From NCBI GenBank assembly GCA_050260375.1, contig JBLNCA010000030.1, forward strand, positions 1 through 64,000: 64,000 bases of DNA, read 5' to 3'. This stretch comes from DTFZ01 sp050260375 (GTDB lineage Bacteria; Bacillota; Clostridia; Christensenellales; SZUA-584). The position numbers and the translations under genes were made by a program. The notes beneath the pieces were generated by a model. The model saw only the letters and a list, made by a program, of their open reading frames with translations, ran no database searches and was not told where the DNA came from. Positions 40,427 to 49,992 of the stretch are shown here, piece by piece. Position 1 is the stretch's first letter, and each line of letters starts with the position of its first letter.

Positions 40427-42028
40427 TTATCTTGTTATTATTCTTCCCGCGCCTTTGAGCAGCGAATCGTCGGCTGCGCCGTTCTTCACGACGTGCAGGC
40501 CGTTTACGAAAACGTGGCAAACCCCTTTAGGGCGTGCAAGGGGATCACTACCCTCGCCGACGATGGCGGGGTCGAATACCGTCACATCGGCCGCGCAGCC
40601 TTTCCTTATGTAGCCGCGTCCGGGTATGCCGAAACGGTCGGCCACTGCCCCCGACATCTTGCGCACGGCTTTCTCTAAGGGAATTACGTTTTTATCGCGC
40701 GAGAGCGCAAGGAATTTCGGGAAGCATGAGTACGCGGCCGCATTCTGCACGCCTTTTTCCTCTATCCACGCGTCGGTCATAAAAAGCGACGCTTCGTGCT
40801 TTGCCAGCTTTTCTATCAAAGCGTCGCTGTAATAGCGGTAAAGGTTGACGCGTCCCGTGCCGCCGCTCATTTCCACTAACTTTATGTAAGCGTCAAGCTC
40901 GTTCGTATTCTGCTCCGCCGCTATCCCGCTTACGCGTTTGCCGCAGATGCCTTCGCTTCCCTCGCCTGCCCAAGCTATCTGCATATCCGAAAAGTCGAAA
41001 CCGAGAGCGCGCTTCGTTATGCCTATTTCAAGCGCCAGCCTCGTTCTTACAAGCGGGCGCTTGCGCTTATCAACGGGCAGCGACAGATACCAGCTCGGAA
41101 GCACGACGGTTATCACCGACACGCCGAAGGTCATAGAGTACATATCAAACATGATATCGACTCCCTGCGCCCTCGCCTTGCTTATAAGCTCCAAGCACTT
41201 GTCCGCAGTCTTCCATGTGGACGTGCCCACGAATATCAGGTGGGAATACTGCAGCTTTACGCCGGTGCGCCGCGCCAGGTCTATCATCTCTTTCAGCGCG
41301 CGTATGTTATGCGCCTCGCCGCCTAAGGGCGGGCTGTACGATGTGGACGCTGCGGAAAACGCCCGCGCGTGCACTGTAAGTATTCCGCCGCGCTTTGCGG
41401 TAAGCCTTGCCGCCTCCTCGAGCTCGGCCGCGGACGAGTACCGTTCGGGCTCGTACATCAATCCAAACGACAGACCGAACACTCCCTCGTCAAACGACTG
41501 CTCTATCTTCGCGTTTCTCTTCGCCCTTTCATCTTCACTGAGCGGGCGGTTCTCGTATCCCGCGAGCCCCAGGCGTATTGTGCCGTGCCCCTGCAGCGGT
41601 ATTATATTGAGGGGCGCTCGTTTCGCCGCCTCGGCCTGCCACCCGGAGAACGACGAATAGTCTTTGTTTTCACCCAGCTTGAATATGCCGCTGCCCATCA
41701 GCGCAAGGTGAGGCGAACCCGCTTCGTATCCGAACGGAGACATGCCGCAGTTTCCCGTCACCTGTGAGGTTATCCCCTGCTCCGCGAAAGTCTTAAAATA
41801 AGGTACGGGGTCAGCCAGCGCAGCAAACCAGTCGTTATGCGAATGCGCGTCAATAAAGCCGGGCGCTATTACCTTTCCGGCGCAGTCAACTTCCGCGCAG
41901 TCAAGGTGCTCGTTTATTTCGCCCTTTAGAATATCGCGTATTACACCGCCCGCTATAAATATCGAACCGATATACGGCGCGTTGCCGGTGCCGTCCATTA
42001 CAATGCCGTTTTTTAGCAGAACGTTCAT
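40427..42028 (-). CDS. N-acyl-D-amino-acid deacylase family amidohydrolase
   Basis: 533 residues from the ATG at 42028, preceded by TTGGAGGT; the frame is open further upstream without a ribosome site. It is an amidohydrolase: beta-sandwich start LLKNGIVMDGTGN, metal-binding GFIDAHSHND, and in the C-terminal part YSCFPKFLAL, PLEKAVRKMSG and GIPGRGYIRKGCAADVTVFDP, the usual D-aminoacylase closing block. It would hydrolyse N-acyl-D-amino acids to D-amino acid and fatty or acetyl acid; the natural substrate is unknown. Convergent with the XdhC gene. Confidence 0.9.
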   Translation of the reverse strand: MNVLLKNGIVMDGTGNAPYIGSIFIAGGVIRDILKGEINEHLDCAEVDCAGKVIAPGFIDAHSHNDWFAALADPVPYFKTFAEQGITSQVTGNCGMSPFGYEAGSPHLALMGSGIFKLGENKDYSSFSGWQAEAAKRAPLNIIPLQGHGTIRLGLAGYENRPLSEDERAKRNAKIEQSFDEGVFGLSFGLMYEPERYSSAAELEEAARLTAKRGGILTVHARAFSAASTSYSPPLGGEAHNIRALKEMIDLARRTGVKLQYSHLIFVGTSTWKTADKCLELISKARAQGVDIMFDMYSMTFGVSVITVVLPSWYLSLPVDKRKRPLVRTRLALEIGITKRALGFDFSDMQIAWAGEGSEGICGKRVSGIAAEQNTNELDAYIKLVEMSGGTGRVNLYRYYSDALIEKLAKHEASLFMTDAWIEEKGVQNAAAYSCFPKFLALSRDKNVIPLEKAVRKMSGAVADRFGIPGRGYIRKGCAADVTVFDPAIVGEGSDPLARPKGVCHVFVNGLHVVKNGAADDSLLKGAGRIITR

Positions 42029-42157
42029 GGATACCTCCAACATATTAAATTGTTGCGTTTTGCACGGCAGAATTATTAAAGAGCTCTGATATTTGACGTT
42101 CGATGCAAAATTTTGTCGCTTATAGTTTATCACATAGGCGGGGAATATCAAGAGGCA

Positions 42158-44839
42158 CTAAAGCCTTATCATTATTCCCTTTTTATTTTCGCGGGATTTT
42201 GCGCGTATACGCAGTACGGCATACATAACGACGGCGAGCAGCGATGCTCCGGACACAGCAAGCCCAAGCCAAAAGCCTTCGGGAATATAGCGCAGCTCTA
42301 TACTGTGGCTGCCGGGGGAAACATGCGCGCCAAGCAATGCGCCGAACACAGGGCTGACCTGAGCGGGCTCGCCGTCTATATATACGCTCCACGCGCTCTC
42401 ATACGGTATAGTAAACACAATGAGCTTGTTTTCGCCTTCGACATTTACTGTGCCTTCTATGTGCGAGCTGCTTATTTTGGCAAGGCTGCAAAAGCCGCCG
42501 GATAATGCTTCATGGCAGCGGCGCAGCGCTTCCATACTCTCATAGTAAAATTCTTCGCGCAGAACTGAAAGCTTTTCGCCCAGCAGCTTTACGCGCACCG
42601 TTACCGTATCGCCCGGCGCAAACGAGCCGACGGCGAATATGTTCCACTTGTACGTATCAAAATACCTGCCTCGCGGTTCTCCGTTTACGAAAATCTCGGC
42701 GTCCTGTATGTCGGGAGCGTAGAGGTAGCAATACAGCGTGTCGGTGCTTGTTATGCTTATTTCGTAATCTACAAACGCGTCTTTGGAAGCGTCCGTCTTC
42801 GTATACACGCGGCAACCATCGACGTTCTGTTCCGTTGCGTTTACTAGCGATATGTGGGCTGGGGCGGGCGTAAATATATCGCCCGTGTTTTGGGGGGCAA
42901 GGCCGCGGAAAATGCTGTTTTGCGCCTCAAACAGGCTCGTTTCTCCCGAGAGGTCAACGCTGCCCGCATCGGCAGGCGCGGCAAAGCCCAAAGGCAGCGC
43001 GTAAGGGTTGCGCAAAACTGTAACGCCGTTTTCGTCGGATACCGTTTCATAGGGCTTTATTGTGCCCGTATCGGTAATGAGGTATTTTACGCCCAGCAGG
43101 CTGTCCGCCCAGACGGTGGACCCGGAGCCGTAAAACACCCAGTAATCGTAGTAATTCCTGAAGCCCAGCTTTTCAAGGAAAGCTTTTATAGGATTCTTCT
43201 GAGTGGAGCTGAAATGCGTTATCCCGGCGTAATCAAACAGCATCGAATCGTTCATGTTGTATATAAACGTCTTTTCGATGCGGTAAAATCCGCCGTCACC
43301 GCTCTTTACGCCGCCTATCGTCTTGCCAGTATTGCGCGCATATTCCGTAAAATACGAAACGTCCTCACAGAACACCTCATTCAGCTTACCGATGGTATGG
43401 TACGCGTTGAGCCACAGGTTTCCAAGCTGCATAACGGCTAGCAGCGCTATCACCACCGGAAGCGTTCTGCCGGGTTTCTTTCGCAGAACGGGTACGGGCG
43501 AAAGCGCCGGGTCAATATAAGGCGCCGGCTTTTTTGCCGTGCGGTACTCTATTCTCGCGCACGCGTAAACAAGCGCGCTGGCAATGGCGGCAAGCAATAC
43601 GTCGAGATAGATAAAGTCGTGTGAAAGGAACGCAAAGTTCTTGTCCGCGACGAACGCCGCGCACCCGATGAATACGAGCGCGGCGCAGATAATACGCGAA
43701 GGGGTAAGAGTGCTTAAATTCAAATAGTTTCTGTAAGCAAGAGTTATGACAACAAAGCTAAACACAAACGAATATCTGTATAAAAACCACGACGGCGGAG
43801 CAAAGCCGTGCCAGACGAGGTTAAACATCGTAATATAAAAGCTTAACAGCAGCGCGGCGGCAAGCAGAGCCGAGCATATCCTCTCCCTCAAGCGCACGGC
43901 GCCGTTTAAAAAGTATTGCAGCGCCAATATAAGAACGGGTATGCCGCAGAATATGTTCGGAAGTCCGGCAATCTCCTCATCCCAGCTGAACGCGCCGGTA
44001 AACAGCTTGGAGAACACGTCGGTGAACGCAAAATTCGGCGTTAACGTAAGCGCCTCGAATGAAAAATACGCTTTGCCGTCCTTAAGCGAGTAAAACGCCG
44101 GTATCAGCACAACCGCCGCGAGCCCTGCCGCGGCAATCGATGAGAGCGCGTAAGGCGCTGCTGCTTTCAGCGTTTGCCTTAAGTTTTCGCGGGACAATGT
44201 AACAAAAAACCTGTATATGAAGTAAAGCACCGAGAATATGCACAGCATGAAGCCTATGTAGTAGTTTGTAACGAGCGCGGCAGACAGCGCGAGCAGGTAG
44301 CCCAGCGCGCTTTTTCTCTCGAATATGCCGTTTATGCCGAGTATAATGAGCGGCAGCAGTATGACGCCGTCGAGCCACATTATGTTGAAACAATACGCTA
44401 AGTTATACGCCATCAGCGCATAGGCTGAGGAAAACAGCAGCGACGAGCGGCGCAATCCGAAGCTTTTACCTAAGTAAATGCAGAACGTAAACCCGCATGC
44501 CGCGATCTTCGAAACAATTATGATATTTACGGCAAGAGGCAGCGCCTCGGTGGAAAAAGGCAGCGTTATCAGATTAAACGGGCTGAAGAGGTAATAGGAA
44601 AGAAGCCCTGCCATATCGCCGCCGAGGCTTTTGGAGAACGTGTAAAATACGTCGTTGCCGGAAAACAGCGTGCGGAAATACGAGAGGAAGCTTACGTACT
44701 GGTTGGACATGTCGCTTATAAGCAGCGTTTTCCCGCCGAACGGGTATATATTAAGTGTGAGGCATACGAGCGTCATAATAAAAGCCGGTATCAGGAACGA
44801 GAGCAGATAAATTGGAGCCGTTCTGCGCTTATTAGTCAT
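42158..44839 (-). CDS. YfhO family membrane glycosyltransferase
   Basis: 893 residues starting at the ATG at 44839, which overlaps the stop of the GT2 gene (ATGA); the longer open frame overlaps that gene and is rejected. About 12-13 helices in residues 10-460, including LLISDMSNQYVSFLSYFRTLFSG with the acidic loop of GT-C enzymes, then an extracytoplasmic domain (about 480-860) and one C-terminal helix. YfhO proteins transfer a sugar from a lipid carrier to teichoic acid or other surface polymers outside the membrane. Together with GT2 and GtrA it makes a complete three-component glycosylation set. Confidence 0.88.
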   Translation of the reverse strand: MTNKRRTAPIYLLSFLIPAFIMTLVCLTLNIYPFGGKTLLISDMSNQYVSFLSYFRTLFSGNDVFYTFSKSLGGDMAGLLSYYLFSPFNLITLPFSTEALPLAVNIIIVSKIAACGFTFCIYLGKSFGLRRSSLLFSSAYALMAYNLAYCFNIMWLDGVILLPLIILGINGIFERKSALGYLLALSAALVTNYYIGFMLCIFSVLYFIYRFFVTLSRENLRQTLKAAAPYALSSIAAAGLAAVVLIPAFYSLKDGKAYFSFEALTLTPNFAFTDVFSKLFTGAFSWDEEIAGLPNIFCGIPVLILALQYFLNGAVRLRERICSALLAAALLLSFYITMFNLVWHGFAPPSWFLYRYSFVFSFVVITLAYRNYLNLSTLTPSRIICAALVFIGCAAFVADKNFAFLSHDFIYLDVLLAAIASALVYACARIEYRTAKKPAPYIDPALSPVPVLRKKPGRTLPVVIALLAVMQLGNLWLNAYHTIGKLNEVFCEDVSYFTEYARNTGKTIGGVKSGDGGFYRIEKTFIYNMNDSMLFDYAGITHFSSTQKNPIKAFLEKLGFRNYYDYWVFYGSGSTVWADSLLGVKYLITDTGTIKPYETVSDENGVTVLRNPYALPLGFAAPADAGSVDLSGETSLFEAQNSIFRGLAPQNTGDIFTPAPAHISLVNATEQNVDGCRVYTKTDASKDAFVDYEISITSTDTLYCYLYAPDIQDAEIFVNGEPRGRYFDTYKWNIFAVGSFAPGDTVTVRVKLLGEKLSVLREEFYYESMEALRRCHEALSGGFCSLAKISSSHIEGTVNVEGENKLIVFTIPYESAWSVYIDGEPAQVSPVFGALLGAHVSPGSHSIELRYIPEGFWLGLAVSGASLLAVVMYAVLRIRAKSRENKKGIMIRL

Positions 44840-45768
44840 CGCACGCTCGTCTCCTTTACTATGTATATAGGCCTTCTCTTTACCTCGAGGTGCGTTTTGG
44901 CTATATACAGCCCGAGTATGCCGGTGCATAAAAGCTGCGCGCCGCCCACGAAGAACACTGCGCACAGCACTGACATAAGCCGCGGCAGCGAGCCGGAACA
45001 CGCCGCCCCGATAACGGCCGCGACAAGCAGCGCAAAGGCCAGCAGGCAAAACAGCGCGCCCAACACCGAAGACAGGTAAAGCGGCGCGGAAGAGAACGAC
45101 GCTATGCCGTCTAAAGAATAGCAGATAAGCTTGCCTAGCGACCACGCGGACTTGCCGGCCCTGCGCTCCCGGCTCTCGCACTCTATCCACTTCGTACGGA
45201 AGCCTACCCAGGAGTATATACCCTTCAAAAAGCGGCTGCGCTCTTTCATCTGCAGTATCGAGCTTACCACCTGCCTCGTCATAAGGCGGTAGTCAAGAGC
45301 GCCTTCCGTGAATTTGACCTTCGATATGCTGTTTATCAGCCTGTAAAATGCCCGCGAAAAAAACAGCCGCATACGCGGTTCTCCGCCGCCCGGGGCGCGC
45401 TTTGCTGCGACGCAGTCATACTCGCGCGTTTTAATAATGGAGTACATCTTTTCGATAAGCTCGGGCGGATGCTGCAGGTCCGCGTCCATTACGGCTACAT
45501 AGTCGCCGCCCGCGTACTCCAGCCCTGCAAGCATCGCCGCTTCCTTGCCGAAGTTGCGCGAAAACGATATATACTTTACGCGGCTGTCTTTTTCGCTTAA
45601 TCTTCGCAGCACTTTGAGCGTTGCGTCGCAAGAGCCGTCGTCTACGAATATGAACTCAAATTCCGCCCGCCCGCTCATTTTATCGGCTACGGCGGAAAGC
45701 GCGCTCATAAACAGCGGCACGGCCTGCTCTTCGTTATAGCAGGGCACTACGACAGATATAACGTCCAT
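44836..45768 (-). CDS. Polyprenyl-phosphate glycosyltransferase (GT2, CsbB/GtrB type)
   Basis: 310 residues. GT2 domain 1-230 (VVVPCYNEEQAVPLF, FVDDGSCDATL, DYVAVMDADLQHPPELI with the DxD-type DAD motif, KERSRFLKGIYSWVGFRT), then two helices (about 235-265 and 270-295). Topology and length match DPM1/CsbB/GtrB, which attach a sugar to undecaprenyl phosphate. Between gtrA (TAATG junction) and yfhO (ATGA junction). Confidence 0.92.
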   Translation of the reverse strand: MDVISVVVPCYNEEQAVPLFMSALSAVADKMSGRAEFEFIFVDDGSCDATLKVLRRLSEKDSRVKYISFSRNFGKEAAMLAGLEYAGGDYVAVMDADLQHPPELIEKMYSIIKTREYDCVAAKRAPGGGEPRMRLFFSRAFYRLINSISKVKFTEGALDYRLMTRQVVSSILQMKERSRFLKGIYSWVGFRTKWIECESRERRAGKSAWSLGKLICYSLDGIASFSSAPLYLSSVLGALFCLLAFALLVAAVIGAACSGSLPRLMSVLCAVFFVGGAQLLCTGILGLYIAKTHLEVKRRPIYIVKETSVR

Positions 45769-46184
45769 TATTTCAGCGCCTTCTTTCTGAACACAAGCGT
45801 CTTGCTGAATACGTAGTTAAGCGTTACGACAACGGCGTCGGTTGCTATTTTAGCGAGCATGCCGGGAAGCAACAGCACATCAACAAGCAGGAACATAAAG
45901 AGCATGTCGGCAAGCCCCGAAAACGCGCGGCAGCCGAAGAACAGCAGCGCTTCTTTCGCTATGCAGGACACGCCCATTGCAGAACTTAAGAACACGAATT
46001 TTCTGTTAGTCATGTACGCGAACAGCACGGACAGCACCCACGCGATAAGGTTTGCCGCCATATAGTATATGCCGAGCACATAAGAGAACAGTAAAAAGCT
46101 TATAAAGTTAACGCCGGTCGTCAACGCGCCGAACACAAGGTACAGCGCCATCTCGCGCACCGGGCCGGTAAACCGGTTTTTCAT
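45768..46184 (-). CDS. GtrA family flippase-like protein
   Basis: 138 residues with four helices; LVFGALTTGVNFISFLLF at the start and ADMLFMFLLVDVLLLPG are GtrA-like. GtrA proteins are thought to flip the sugar-charged undecaprenyl carrier across the membrane. First gene of the gtrA-GT2-yfhO operon. Confidence 0.9.
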   Translation of the reverse strand: MKNRFTGPVREMALYLVFGALTTGVNFISFLLFSYVLGIYYMAANLIAWVLSVLFAYMTNRKFVFLSSAMGVSCIAKEALLFFGCRAFSGLADMLFMFLLVDVLLLPGMLAKIATDAVVVTLNYVFSKTLVFRKKALK

Positions 46185-46324
46185 TTGTATAAAGCACCTT
46201 TTATTTACTGAACAGTTTCATACGCAAGCGTAAGTTACACCATTCGATGAAAGTATATTCGCAGCTTGATAGAAACATGATTATGGCAAAGGAGATTTTT
46301 TGATATGCCTTTAGAGTAAAGCGC

Positions 46325-46349
46325 AAAAAAAAGCCTCCCTTGGGAGACC
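46325..46349 (-). terminator. Terminator of the molybdenum operon
   Basis: On the minus strand GGTCTCCC-AA-GGGAGGC followed by eight T, 25 nt behind the modC stop. Separates the operon from gtrA. Confidence 0.85.
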
Positions 46350-46373
46350 GTAAAAATTCGCGGGCAAGTATTT

Positions 46374-47408
46374 TTAAGAATACAGCAGCAGCACATCCTT
46401 TGGCGAGACGCCCAGCCGCGCGGGCGCTATTTCCGGCTTGTCGCTCTTTGCGATGCGCCACCATATAGGATCTCCGCTCTGGTCGTACACGAACTTTACC
46501 GTCCACTCGAACGGCTCTTCTATCTCGTCCACGATGCGTATTGGAAATGCGTTTTCCGATTTATCCGGGCTGAAATGATGCGCGCGTATGCCCACGGCGC
46601 AGAGGCCCTCGCCCACGGGCCTGCCGGCGTCCAGCGTAACGCCCCATGCGGGCACGTATACGAGCGTATCGCCCGCCTTGCTCGCAGCCGCGATGTTCTT
46701 GCAGCCCGTAAGCGCCGCGCCGGCGCGCGTACGCGGGTCAGCGAATATGTCCTTTGTCGCGCCGACTCCCTTTAAACGCCCCTCGTCCATTATCGCGAGC
46801 GTATGGCAGAGCTTATACGCTTCGTCGCGGCTGTGCGTAACGAGCAGCGCGTCCTTGCCAAAAGCCTTCAGTATATCCCAAAGCTCCGCCGCGAGCTGGT
46901 CTTTAAGATGGCTGTCCAGCGCGCTCAGCGGCTCGTCCAGCAATAGCGCCTCCGGCTGGCCCACGAGTATTCGTGCGAGCGCGGCCCGCTGCTGCTGCCC
47001 TCCCGAGAGCTGGTGCGGGCGGTGCTTTCCAAGGCCGCTTAAGCGCATACGTTCCATCATGCGCGCTACAGCCTCCCTGCGCGCAGCCTTATCCTTCTCG
47101 TGATACAGGCCGCAGGCTATGTTCTGCTCCACCGTCATGTTGGGAAACAGCGCGTAGTTCTGAAACAGATACCCCACCCGCCGTTTCTGGGGCGGCAGGT
47201 TTATGCGCTTTTCGCTGTCAAACAGCGTGTTGCCATTGAGTATTATCTTGCCTCTGTCGGGGGTGACTATGCCCGCTATGCATTTAAGCGTAAGCGTTTT
47301 GCCGCAGCCCGAAGCTCCGAGCAGCCCCAATACGCCGTTTTCCGATTCAAACTCTACGTTGAGCGTAAAATCGCCGAGCCGCTTTTTGATGTTTACGTAA
47401 AGGCTCAT
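46374..47408 (-). CDS. modC: Molybdate ABC transporter ATPase ModC
   Basis: 344 residues from the ATG at 47408, which shares one base with the modB stop (TAATG); the longer frame overlaps modB. Walker A GASGCGKT, signature LSGGQQQRAALARIL, Walker B LLLDEPLSALD and H-loop LVTHSRDE are intact. A C-terminal Mop/TOBE-like domain follows (about 255-344, KAGDTLVYVPAWGVTLDAGR). MSLYVNIKKRLGDFTLNVEF is the usual ModC start. Last gene of the operon. Confidence 0.93.
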   Translation of the reverse strand: MSLYVNIKKRLGDFTLNVEFESENGVLGLLGASGCGKTLTLKCIAGIVTPDRGKIILNGNTLFDSEKRINLPPQKRRVGYLFQNYALFPNMTVEQNIACGLYHEKDKAARREAVARMMERMRLSGLGKHRPHQLSGGQQQRAALARILVGQPEALLLDEPLSALDSHLKDQLAAELWDILKAFGKDALLVTHSRDEAYKLCHTLAIMDEGRLKGVGATKDIFADPRTRAGAALTGCKNIAAASKAGDTLVYVPAWGVTLDAGRPVGEGLCAVGIRAHHFSPDKSENAFPIRIVDEIEEPFEWTVKFVYDQSGDPIWWRIAKSDKPEIAPARLGVSPKDVLLLYS

Positions 47409-48076
47409 TACGCTCTTCTCCCCCTCTTGCTTTTGCGCTCCAAAAGGTTTACGGCAACCAGCACCACCGCGCTTATCGCAACGTTTACAAGCACCCACTT
47501 CAGCGCGCCCGCGTCGTCGTTTGTGCGCCAAAGCTGGTATACCGTAGTGGATATCGTAGCCGTCCTGCCGGGAGTATAGCCTATAAGCATACTCGTTGCG
47601 CCGTATTCGCCGAGCGCCCGCGCAAAAGCGAGCACCGCTCCCGCCAGTATGCCTTGTCTGCAGGCGGGCATGCGTATGCGCCAGAATATGAACGTATTAG
47701 ACAGCCCCAGCGTCTTGCCGCTCCAGCCGAGCGTCTCGTCGAAGCTTTCAAACGCGCCGCGCGCCGTGCGGTACATCAGAGGAAACGCGACTACCGACGC
47801 CGTGAGTATGCCGCCGTACCACGTCATAACGAACTGTATGCCGAACTGCTGCAGAAACTGCCCCACCGGGTGCTTAAGGCCGAAAACGAGCAATAAAAAC
47901 CATCCACATACGGTGGGCGGCAGCACTAAAGGCAGCGTAAGTATTACGTCAAGTATGCCTTTTACGACGCGGGGCAGCCGCGCCACGTAATACGCGCAAA
48001 GTATACCAGTGAAGAACACGACCACGCCCGACACGGCGGCTATCCTTAAGCTGTTCCAAAGCGGGTACCAATCCAT
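47408..48076 (-). CDS. modB: Molybdate ABC transporter permease ModB
   Basis: 222 residues, five helices. NSLRIAAVSGVVVFFTG, LTLPLVLPPTVCGWFLL and the coupling loop AARTLGLSNTFIFWRIRMP-type segment (KTLGLSNTFIFWRI) are typical of ModB/CysT permeases. FARALGEYGATSMLIG is a ModB hallmark. It lies between modA and modC. Confidence 0.94.
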   Translation of the reverse strand: MDWYPLWNSLRIAAVSGVVVFFTGILCAYYVARLPRVVKGILDVILTLPLVLPPTVCGWFLLLVFGLKHPVGQFLQQFGIQFVMTWYGGILTASVVAFPLMYRTARGAFESFDETLGWSGKTLGLSNTFIFWRIRMPACRQGILAGAVLAFARALGEYGATSMLIGYTPGRTATISTTVYQLWRTNDDAGALKWVLVNVAISAVVLVAVNLLERKSKRGRRA

Positions 48077-48137
48077 TTCATTTCTCCGTTAGCATAAAGT
48101 TTGACTGCGCCGCGCCGGCGCGCGCTACGTCTCGTGC

Positions 48138-48983
48138 TCAGGCCGCGGGGCTGAAGCCTACTTCTTTGAATACGTTCAAGCATTCGTCGGTTTTAAGGTA
48201 ATCGAGGAACGCCTGCGCGGCTTCCTTGTTCTTGCTTATGTTGAGCACCGCCGCGGGATATATCACCTGCCCGCACATTTCGGCAGTAGCGCTGTCCACT
48301 ACTTCAAGCCCCGCGCTGTAAGCGTCAGTGCAGTATACTACGCCGCAGTCCACGCTCGCTTCGCTTACCTGCGTAGTCACTTCCTTGACGTTGGAGCCGT
48401 ACGTTATCGAGCCCGCGTCGGCAAGCTTTTTCTCGTCAAGCTTGTAGTACGCCAGTATGTTCTGAGTGTACTGCCCCACCGGCACGTCGCTGTTGCCCAT
48501 CGCCATCAGTATGCCGCCCTCTTTCAGCTTCCCGGCCAAATCGTCAAAGCTCTTGATGCCTTTTGGGTTGCCCTCCGGAACTGCGAGCGTTACCTTGTTT
48601 TCGAGCATGTTAACGCGCGTGCCCTGCTCCACAAAATCGAGCCCGTCGGGGTTGACGTCGCTTTTGGAAGAATCGAGCTGGTTCATCTGCTTCTGCGCGG
48701 CGGATATGAATATGTCGCATTCGGCGCCTTCCTCTATCTGCGTCTTAAGCGTGCCTGAAGAGTCGAAGTTGAACGTAAGAGTTACGTTCGGCGCCACGGA
48801 CTTGTACATTTCGGCTGTCTTCGTGAGCGTCTCCGTCATGCTCGCCGCCGCAAACACAGTCAGTTCTACGGGTTCCGCGCTTTGTGAAGTCGAGGGCGCG
48901 GGCTGTCCGCAGGCAGCAAGCGCCAGCGCCAGCAGCAGCGCCAGCAAAAACCTTACGGTCTTTCTTATGTTCCGTTTTGCCAT
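48138..48983 (-). CDS. modA: Molybdate-binding lipoprotein ModA
   Basis: 281 residues. Lipoprotein signal with C25 (LALAACGQ). ModA domain: ELTVFAAASMTETL, FNFDSSGTLKTQIEEGAECDIFISAA, and the closing SKNKEAAQAFLDYLKTDECLNVF. The Ser/Ala positions that bind the oxyanion (AASMT and SSGTL) are preserved. A ModE-like palindrome lies 23 nt upstream, suggesting a separately controlled promoter inside the operon. Confidence 0.94.
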   Translation of the reverse strand: MAKRNIRKTVRFLLALLLALALAACGQPAPSTSQSAEPVELTVFAAASMTETLTKTAEMYKSVAPNVTLTFNFDSSGTLKTQIEEGAECDIFISAAQKQMNQLDSSKSDVNPDGLDFVEQGTRVNMLENKVTLAVPEGNPKGIKSFDDLAGKLKEGGILMAMGNSDVPVGQYTQNILAYYKLDEKKLADAGSITYGSNVKEVTTQVSEASVDCGVVYCTDAYSAGLEVVDSATAEMCGQVIYPAAVLNISKNKEAAQAFLDYLKTDECLNVFKEVGFSPAA

Positions 48984-49005
48984 TATTCCATGCTCCTTAC
49001 AGCGC

Positions 49006-49023
49006 GTTATATTTTTTTACAAC
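49006..49023. promoter_or_regulatory. ModE-like palindrome before modA
   Basis: GTTATA-TTTTTT-TACAAC, with flanks GCGC and TCGG. The same site with the halves exchanged lies at 53477. Half-sites GTTATA/TATAAC resemble ModE operators (CGTTATAT...). Distance to the modA start codon: 22 nt. Confidence 0.65.
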
Positions 49024-49050
49024 TCGGCTGCGCGTAAGCACGCTTATTAC

Positions 49051-49992
49051 TCACGTACGTCCGCAGTCTTGGGATTCGCCCCGCAACAAATCAATCGCGT
49101 GCGCAAGCGTGTCCATTATGAAGTCAAGGCATTCCCCGCAGGCTTTCGGGCTGCCCGGAAGGTTTATTATCAGCGTATTGTTCCTTATCACACTGACGCC
49201 CCGCGTAAGCATCGCGCGGCGCGTGATGTTCATAGAATACGCCCTCATAGCCTCGGCGATGCCGGGCGCGTTTTTAGTCGCAGCTTCCATCGTCGCCTCG
49301 GGCGTTACGTCTCTCGGCGCGAATCCCGTGCCGCCCGTCGTCAGTATCAAATCGAGCTGCCGCTGGTCCGCAAGGCGTATGAGCAGCCGCTTAATCTCTT
49401 CCTTGCTGTCGGGTACGAGCAAAGTCTCGACCACCTCGTAGCCCGCGTCTTTAAGCCGTGAGGCAATCTCCGGCCCGCTTTTGTCCTCGCGCTCGCCACA
49501 GCTGCACCTGTCGGAAACGGTAATTACGGCGGCCCGGTAAGGTCGCGCTCCCTCGCGCGGCTGCACGGTCATCTCGTCGCCTGTGCTTACCGTACCGCCC
49601 TTTACCACGCGGGCAAAAACTCCCTCGCGCGGCATTATGCAGTCGCCCGCCGCTTTGTATATCGTGCAATGATTATGGCACTCCTTGCCTATCTGCGTAA
49701 TCTCCAGCAGCACTTGGCCGCACTTCAGCAGCGTGCCCACGGGCAGCGCGCGAAAGTCGATATCGTCAACCACGAGGTTTTCACCGAACGCGCCGTACTC
49801 CACATCTGCTCCTTTAGCGCGGAACTCATCGATTCTGCGCGCGGATATAAGGCTTATCTGCCTGTGCCAGTCCCCGGCGTGCGCGTCGCCTTTTATGCCC
49901 CAATTCTCTATGAACTCAGCGCTGCTGACGCACGTTTTTTGCGTGCCGCGCTTTTCGCTTACCGCTATAGCCGCGACTCTGGCCATGCTCAT
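49051..49992 (-). CDS. MOSC domain-MogA/MoaB fusion
   Basis: 313 residues in two parts. Residues 1-145 form a MOSC domain (IKGDAHAGDWHRQISLIS, AFGENLVVDDIDFRALPVG, QIGKECHNHCTIYKAAGDCIMPREGVFARV) with the conserved Cys region of molybdenum-cofactor sulfurase relatives. Residues 150-313 form a MogA/MoaB domain (VITVSDRCSCGEREDKSGP, LTTGGTGFAPRDVTPEAT, NLPGSPKACGECLDFI). The first part probably binds or transfers sulfur to the cofactor and the second adenylates molybdopterin. The start overlaps the moaA stop (ATGA). Confidence 0.93.
   Translation of the reverse strand: MSMARVAAIAVSEKRGTQKTCVSSAEFIENWGIKGDAHAGDWHRQISLISARRIDEFRAKGADVEYGAFGENLVVDDIDFRALPVGTLLKCGQVLLEITQIGKECHNHCTIYKAAGDCIMPREGVFARVVKGGTVSTGDEMTVQPREGARPYRAAVITVSDRCSCGEREDKSGPEIASRLKDAGYEVVETLLVPDSKEEIKRLLIRLADQRQLDLILTTGGTGFAPRDVTPEATMEAATKNAPGIAEAMRAYSMNITRRAMLTRGVSVIRNNTLIINLPGSPKACGECLDFIMDTLAHAIDLLRGESQDCGRT

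Noticed and set aside
44840..45190. N-terminal extension of the YfhO gene
   Set aside because: It would overlap the GT2 gene by about 350 bp; the internal ATG at 44839 gives the usual ATGA coupling and begins at the first membrane helix.
47409..47531. N-terminal extension of ModC
   Set aside because: Lies inside modB and has no similarity to ModC; the ATG at 47408 gives the typical start.
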